Shown here: positions 61,089-64,000 of the stretch, one piece after another
Layout: each line of letters starts with the position of its first letter
Numbering within the stretch: position 1 is the stretch's first letter
NCBI RefSeq assembly: GCF_008369935.1
Contig: NZ_VTUZ01000009.1
Coordinates: 62,001 to 126,000 of the forward strand
DNA from: Paraburkholderia panacisoli
GTDB lineage: Bacteria; Pseudomonadota; Gammaproteobacteria; Burkholderiales; Burkholderiaceae
Direction: 5' to 3'
DNA length: 64,000 nt
The notes under the pieces: generated by a model
The model's database searches: none
What the model was told of the DNA's origin: nothing
The model's input: only the letters and a program-made list of their open reading frames with translations
Made by a program: the position numbers and the translations under genes

Positions 61089-62273
61089 CTATAGCAGCTC
61101 CAGCGCGAGCGCGATGCCCTGCCCGCCGCCGATGCACAGTGTGACGATGCCCCGCTTCAGGCCATCACGGCGCATCGAATGGACGAGACGCGTGGTCAGA
61201 ACTGCGCCCGTTGCGCCGATCGGATGACCGTGCGCGATCGCCCCGCCTTCAACGTTGATGATGTCGTGCGCGAGCCCGAGCTGCTTCGCAACAGCGAGCG
61301 GCACAGCAGCGAATGCCTCGTTGATCTCCACACGCTCGACGTCCGTGAGCTTCCAGCCTGCTCGCTCCAACGCGATATGCACGGCCGGCACAGGGCCGAG
61401 GCCGAACATGCCTGGCTCGACAGCAGCGATGCCGAACGCTGCAAGACGCGCGAATGGTTCGATATCGTTGGCCTCCGCATAGCCTCGCTCGACAACGAGC
61501 ATCGCCGCTGCGCCGCTGTTAAGGCCCGGCGCATTGCCCGCCGTGATCGTGCCATCCGGACGGAACGCGGGACGCAACTTCGCCAGCGTTTCGACCGTCG
61601 TTTCCGGACGCGGCTGCTCGTCGCGCGCAAACTGTACGGCGCCCTTGCGTCCTTCGATCGTGACGGCGACCAGTTCGGCATCGAAGGCACCGCGTTCCTG
61701 TGCAGCGGCGAAACGCTGCTGCGAACGCGCAGCCCACTCATCCTGCGCGCGGCGCGTCAGGTCGGCCTTCGTCACCAGATCTTCCGTATGCCAGCCCGAG
61801 TGTTCGTTCGAGAACGCATCAACAAGACCGTCGCGCAGCATGCTGTCATGCACTTGCGCATTGCCCATGCGGCTGCCCCAACGCGCAGTATCAAGCAGAT
61901 ACGGCGCGCGTTCCATGCTCTCCATTCCGCCTGCAATAGCCACGTCGCCATAGCCGAGCGCGATTTCCTGCGCTGCCGAGACAATTGCCTGCGCGCCCGA
62001 TCCGCAAACGCGGTTCACCGTCAGCGCCGGCACCGACACGGGGACGCCGCCGCCGATGGCGGCCTGTCGCGCCGGGTTCATCCTGTTGCCGGCCTGGACG
62101 ACGTTGCCCATCACCACCGACGACAGCGCTCCCGGATCCAGCGCGGCGCGCCGCAGCGTTTCTCGAACGACGACCGCACCGAGCGCCGTCGCGGGAACGT
62201 CCTTCAACGATCCGCCGAACGCGCCGATCGGCGTGCGAATGGGATGGGCAATTACAACATCGCGTGCATTCAT
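61089..62273 (-). CDS. Thiolase (acetyl-CoA C-acyltransferase)
   Basis: 394 residues from the ATG at 62273 (AAAGGAATAGCG upstream). Nucleophilic Cys in VNRVCGSGAQAIVSAAQEIA; His in EGGAIAHGHPIGATGA; second Cys in VTLCIGGGQGIALALEL; N-terminus DVVIAHPIRTPIGAFGGSL. Cytosolic; cleaves or forms beta-ketoacyl-CoA. Alone on the minus strand; a palindrome is just upstream of its start. Could be the last step of the CoA pathway in the neighbouring cluster or of fatty-acid or PHB metabolism. Confidence 0.92.
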   Translation of the reverse strand: MNARDVVIAHPIRTPIGAFGGSLKDVPATALGAVVVRETLRRAALDPGALSSVVMGNVVQAGNRMNPARQAAIGGGVPVSVPALTVNRVCGSGAQAIVSAAQEIALGYGDVAIAGGMESMERAPYLLDTARWGSRMGNAQVHDSMLRDGLVDAFSNEHSGWHTEDLVTKADLTRRAQDEWAARSQQRFAAAQERGAFDAELVAVTIEGRKGAVQFARDEQPRPETTVETLAKLRPAFRPDGTITAGNAPGLNSGAAAMLVVERGYAEANDIEPFARLAAFGIAAVEPGMFGLGPVPAVHIALERAGWKLTDVERVEINEAFAAVPLAVAKQLGLAHDIINVEGGAIAHGHPIGATGAVLTTRLVHSMRRDGLKRGIVTLCIGGGQGIALALELL

Positions 62274-62317
62274 CGCTATTCCTTTGGTTGAGGTACGTCT
62301 GGGCTGCATCTTTGTAC

Positions 62318-62329
62318 GTGCATATGCAC
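62318..62329. promoter_or_regulatory. Palindrome GTGCATATGCAC upstream of the thiolase
   Basis: Perfect 12-bp palindrome 45 bases before the thiolase start. A near copy (GTGCATATACAC) lies at 62713-62724. Candidate operators for an unseen regulator. Confidence 0.45.
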
Positions 62330-63037
62330 ATCTGTAAGTCGAATTGACCGGTTGCGCGTCGGTAGTGACGACGGGAAACGGGTTTCGACGATGTCAGATT
62401 AAACAGTTCGGCGGGCACCAGAGAGGTGCGCCCATCGTGCTCCGACGGCTCGCCGAACACCAGACCATCGTGCTGCAGCGGCCTGAAGGCAGGCACGCGC
62501 AGTGCGCTCCATCACTATCGCTTCGGCAAATTCCATCACCGACCGCCCGCCTTGCGCGCAAGCTTCACGACGATTGTGAGCGGGTCCGCCATCAGCCGCA
62601 CCCGACCGGTATGGCGCTCGTAAACATGCGCGACATACCAGCCCCGCCTGCCGCAGCGCGAAGCGGCTGCAATAGTCGTGAATTACAGCGTTTTCATTTG
62701 CATAGCTTACATGTGCATATACACGTTGTCAAATCGCCTCGCGGCTGCATATTTGAAATTCAGTGTTGTTGGAAGCGCTAACTATCCAATACGACGAACA
62801 CTGGTCGGCTTCAATTCCAGCCAGAGCAGTGCCGCCCGCACTGTCACGCTTTTCCCTGAAAGCTGTTTGTGGCAGACGACAATGACGAGACTCCCTGCGA
62901 GCGAATCGCGCTTTATCCACGATTCGTGTTCAATGTCTCCACGCTGGCGGGGCTAATCTTTGTGGCCGCGTAAGGCATGCTTTCGTTCATCGGTCGTGCG
63001 TCAATCAGGGCGCGCGCAAGGTAACGGAGAACGAGAC
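62330..63037. other. Intergenic stretch upstream of the dehydrogenase gene
   Basis: About 700 bases, no confident gene on either strand; the second palindrome copy (62713-62724) is in it. GC falls in 62690-62790 (AT-rich). Probable promoter region for both the thiolase and the dehydrogenase. Confidence 0.4.
62713..62724. promoter_or_regulatory. Near copy of the GTGCATATGCAC palindrome
   Basis: GTGCATATACAC, one change from the 62318 site. 314 bases upstream of the dehydrogenase start at 63038. Too far for a simple repressor of that gene; may mark looping or an unrelated site. Confidence 0.35.
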
Positions 63038-64000
63038 ATGAGCAAGACATACAAAATCGCAGCCATTGCCGGCGACGGCATCGGTCAGGAAGTGATGCCC
63101 GAGGGCGTGCGTGTGGTGGAAGCGGCGGCCGCGAAGTTCGGCCTGTCGGTAGAGTTCACGCACTTCGACTGGGCAAGCTGCGACTACTACCTGCAGCACG
63201 GCAAGATGATGCCCGACGACTGGTTCTCCACGCTCAAGGGCTTCGATGCCATTTACTTCGGCGCGGTGGGTTGGCCCGACAAAGTGCCCGACCATATCTC
63301 GCTGTGGGGCTCGCTGCTCAAGTTCCGCCGCGAATTCGACCAGTACGTGAATCTACGCCCGGTGCGCCTGCTGCCCGGCGTCCCGTGTCCGCTCGCCAAC
63401 CGCAAGCCCGGCGACATCGACTTCTTCGTGGTTCGAGAGAACACCGAAGGCGAATACAGTTCGGTAGGCGGCAAGATGTTCGAAGGCACGGAACGCGAGT
63501 TCGTGCTGCAGGAGTCGGTCTTCACGCGTCATGGCGTGGACCGCATCCTCAAGTACGCGTTCGAACTCGCGAACCAGCGCGGCCGCAAAAAGCTCACGGC
63601 CGCCACCAAATCGAACGGCATCTCGATCAGCATGCCGTACTGGGACGAACGCGTGGCCGCGATGGCCGAGACCTACCCCGATGTGACATGGGACAAGCAG
63701 CACATCGACATTCTGTGCGCGCGATTCGTCCTGCAACCGGATCGCTTCGATGTGGTGGTAGCGTCGAATCTGTTTGGCGACATTCTTTCCGATCTCGGTC
63801 CGGCCTGCACAGGCACGATCGGTCTTGCAGCGTCGGCGAATCTGAATCCGGAGCGCAAATTCCCGTCGCTGTTCGAGCCCGTTCACGGCTCTGCGCCCGA
63901 TATCTTCGGCAAGCAGATCGCGAACCCGGTCGCAATGATCTGGTCGGGCGCGATGATGCTCGATTTCCTCGGCAACGGCGATGCGCAGTTCAAGGCCGCG
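63038..64000 (+). CDS. Tartrate/malate dehydrogenase-type (isopropylmalate dehydrogenase family), 5' part
   Basis: 321 codons to the window edge without a stop. NAD-dependent decarboxylating dehydrogenase: AIAGDGIGQEVMPEGVRVVE, NLRPVRLLPGVPCPL, FFVVRENTEGEYSSVGGKMF, DILSDLGPACTGTIGLAASA, FEPVHGSAPDIFGKQIANP. The GVPCPLANRKPGDIDF and WASCDYYLQHGKMMPDDW pieces point to the tartrate dehydrogenase/D-malate branch. ATG 63038 with GGAGAACGAG upstream. The C-terminal 40 or so residues lie outside. Confidence 0.9.
   Translation, partial: MSKTYKIAAIAGDGIGQEVMPEGVRVVEAAAAKFGLSVEFTHFDWASCDYYLQHGKMMPDDWFSTLKGFDAIYFGAVGWPDKVPDHISLWGSLLKFRREFDQYVNLRPVRLLPGVPCPLANRKPGDIDFFVVRENTEGEYSSVGGKMFEGTEREFVLQESVFTRHGVDRILKYAFELANQRGRKKLTAATKSNGISISMPYWDERVAAMAETYPDVTWDKQHIDILCARFVLQPDRFDVVVASNLFGDILSDLGPACTGTIGLAASANLNPERKFPSLFEPVHGSAPDIFGKQIANPVAMIWSGAMMLDFLGNGDAQFKAA

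Noticed and set aside
62344..62781. 145-codon + frame in the thiolase/dehydrogenase gap
   Set aside because: His/Arg/Cys-rich with no motif, no ribosome site, and it runs across the second palindrome.
1..64000. CRISPR array or restriction/defence system
   Set aside because: No regularly spaced repeat or recognisable defence gene was found.

Overview
The window is high-GC DNA whose gene content (Flp/Tad pilus operon, threonine/serine exporter, BKACE-type keto acid enzyme, MocR and LysR regulators, GT41 glycosyltransferase, XapX/DoxX proteins) fits a Burkholderiales chromosome or large replicon of the Paraburkholderia/Caballeronia kind. This taxonomic reading is inferred from protein character; no search was run. 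No rRNA, tRNA, CRISPR array, replication origin or intact insertion sequence was seen. Both ends cut a gene: the 3' part of a pyruvate oxidase on the left and the 5' part of a tartrate/isopropylmalate-type dehydrogenase on the right.

Layout. 1-3 kb: poxB end and an MFS transporter. 3-8.3 kb: a two-component island with a six-PAS histidine kinase between two response-regulator loci that share a duplicated, palindrome-bearing promoter. One copy has lost its LuxR-type regulator; the other retains only a broken stub of the single-domain regulator. 8.6-17.5 kb: a threonine/serine exporter, then a leftward group (XapX, amidohydrolase, DoxX, VOC, YoaK, outer-membrane channel) diverging from a YcaC-type hydrolase and a second XapX gene. 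17.8-21.6 kb: a small secreted protein, a translationally coupled pair of paralogous small proteins of unknown role, and a divergent DJ-1/PfpI and MocR pair.

22.6-34.8 kb: a complete Flp/Tad pilus operon in the order flp, prepilin peptidase, CpaB/RcpC, secretin, CpaD-like lipoprotein, TadZ/CpaE, TadA/CpaF, TadB, TadC, TadD, TadE, TadF-like and TadG. The seven genes after CpaE are joined by 4-base start/stop overlaps, and the CpaE/CpaF junction by a 1-base overlap. The Flp pilin gene is only 58 codons. 34.8-43.2 kb: two PAP2 phosphatases, an isoprenylcysteine-type methyltransferase, a small membrane protein, a cluster of inverted repeats, and a pair made of a TPR GT41 (O-GlcNAc-transferase-like) protein and a TPR/ATP-grasp protein. 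43-47 kb is patchy: DUF3455 lipoprotein, MscS channel, a truncated TSUP permease next to an IS relic, a cupredoxin, and two copies of a hairpin element each sitting just after a gene.

47.3-55.5 kb: a catabolic cluster (enoyl reductase-like dehydrogenase, cis-CaaD-type tautomerase, BKACE, succinate-semialdehyde-type dehydrogenase, DUF1330, enoyl-CoA hydratase, CoA transferase, TetR regulator). Three copies of a GTTAWS-N3-GTTAMY motif lie in its promoter regions and suggest one regulon. 55.8-64 kb: DUF1772 and GFA proteins, a LysR regulator diverging from an SDR / AhpD-like / mercuric-reductase-like redox operon, a thiolase, and the dehydrogenase at the edge.

The best candidates for something undescribed are the GTTAAC-type operator set, the coupled paralogous small-protein pair, the GT41/ATP-grasp pair near the Tad pilus, and the duplicated response-regulator promoter. 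These are inferences from sequence alone.
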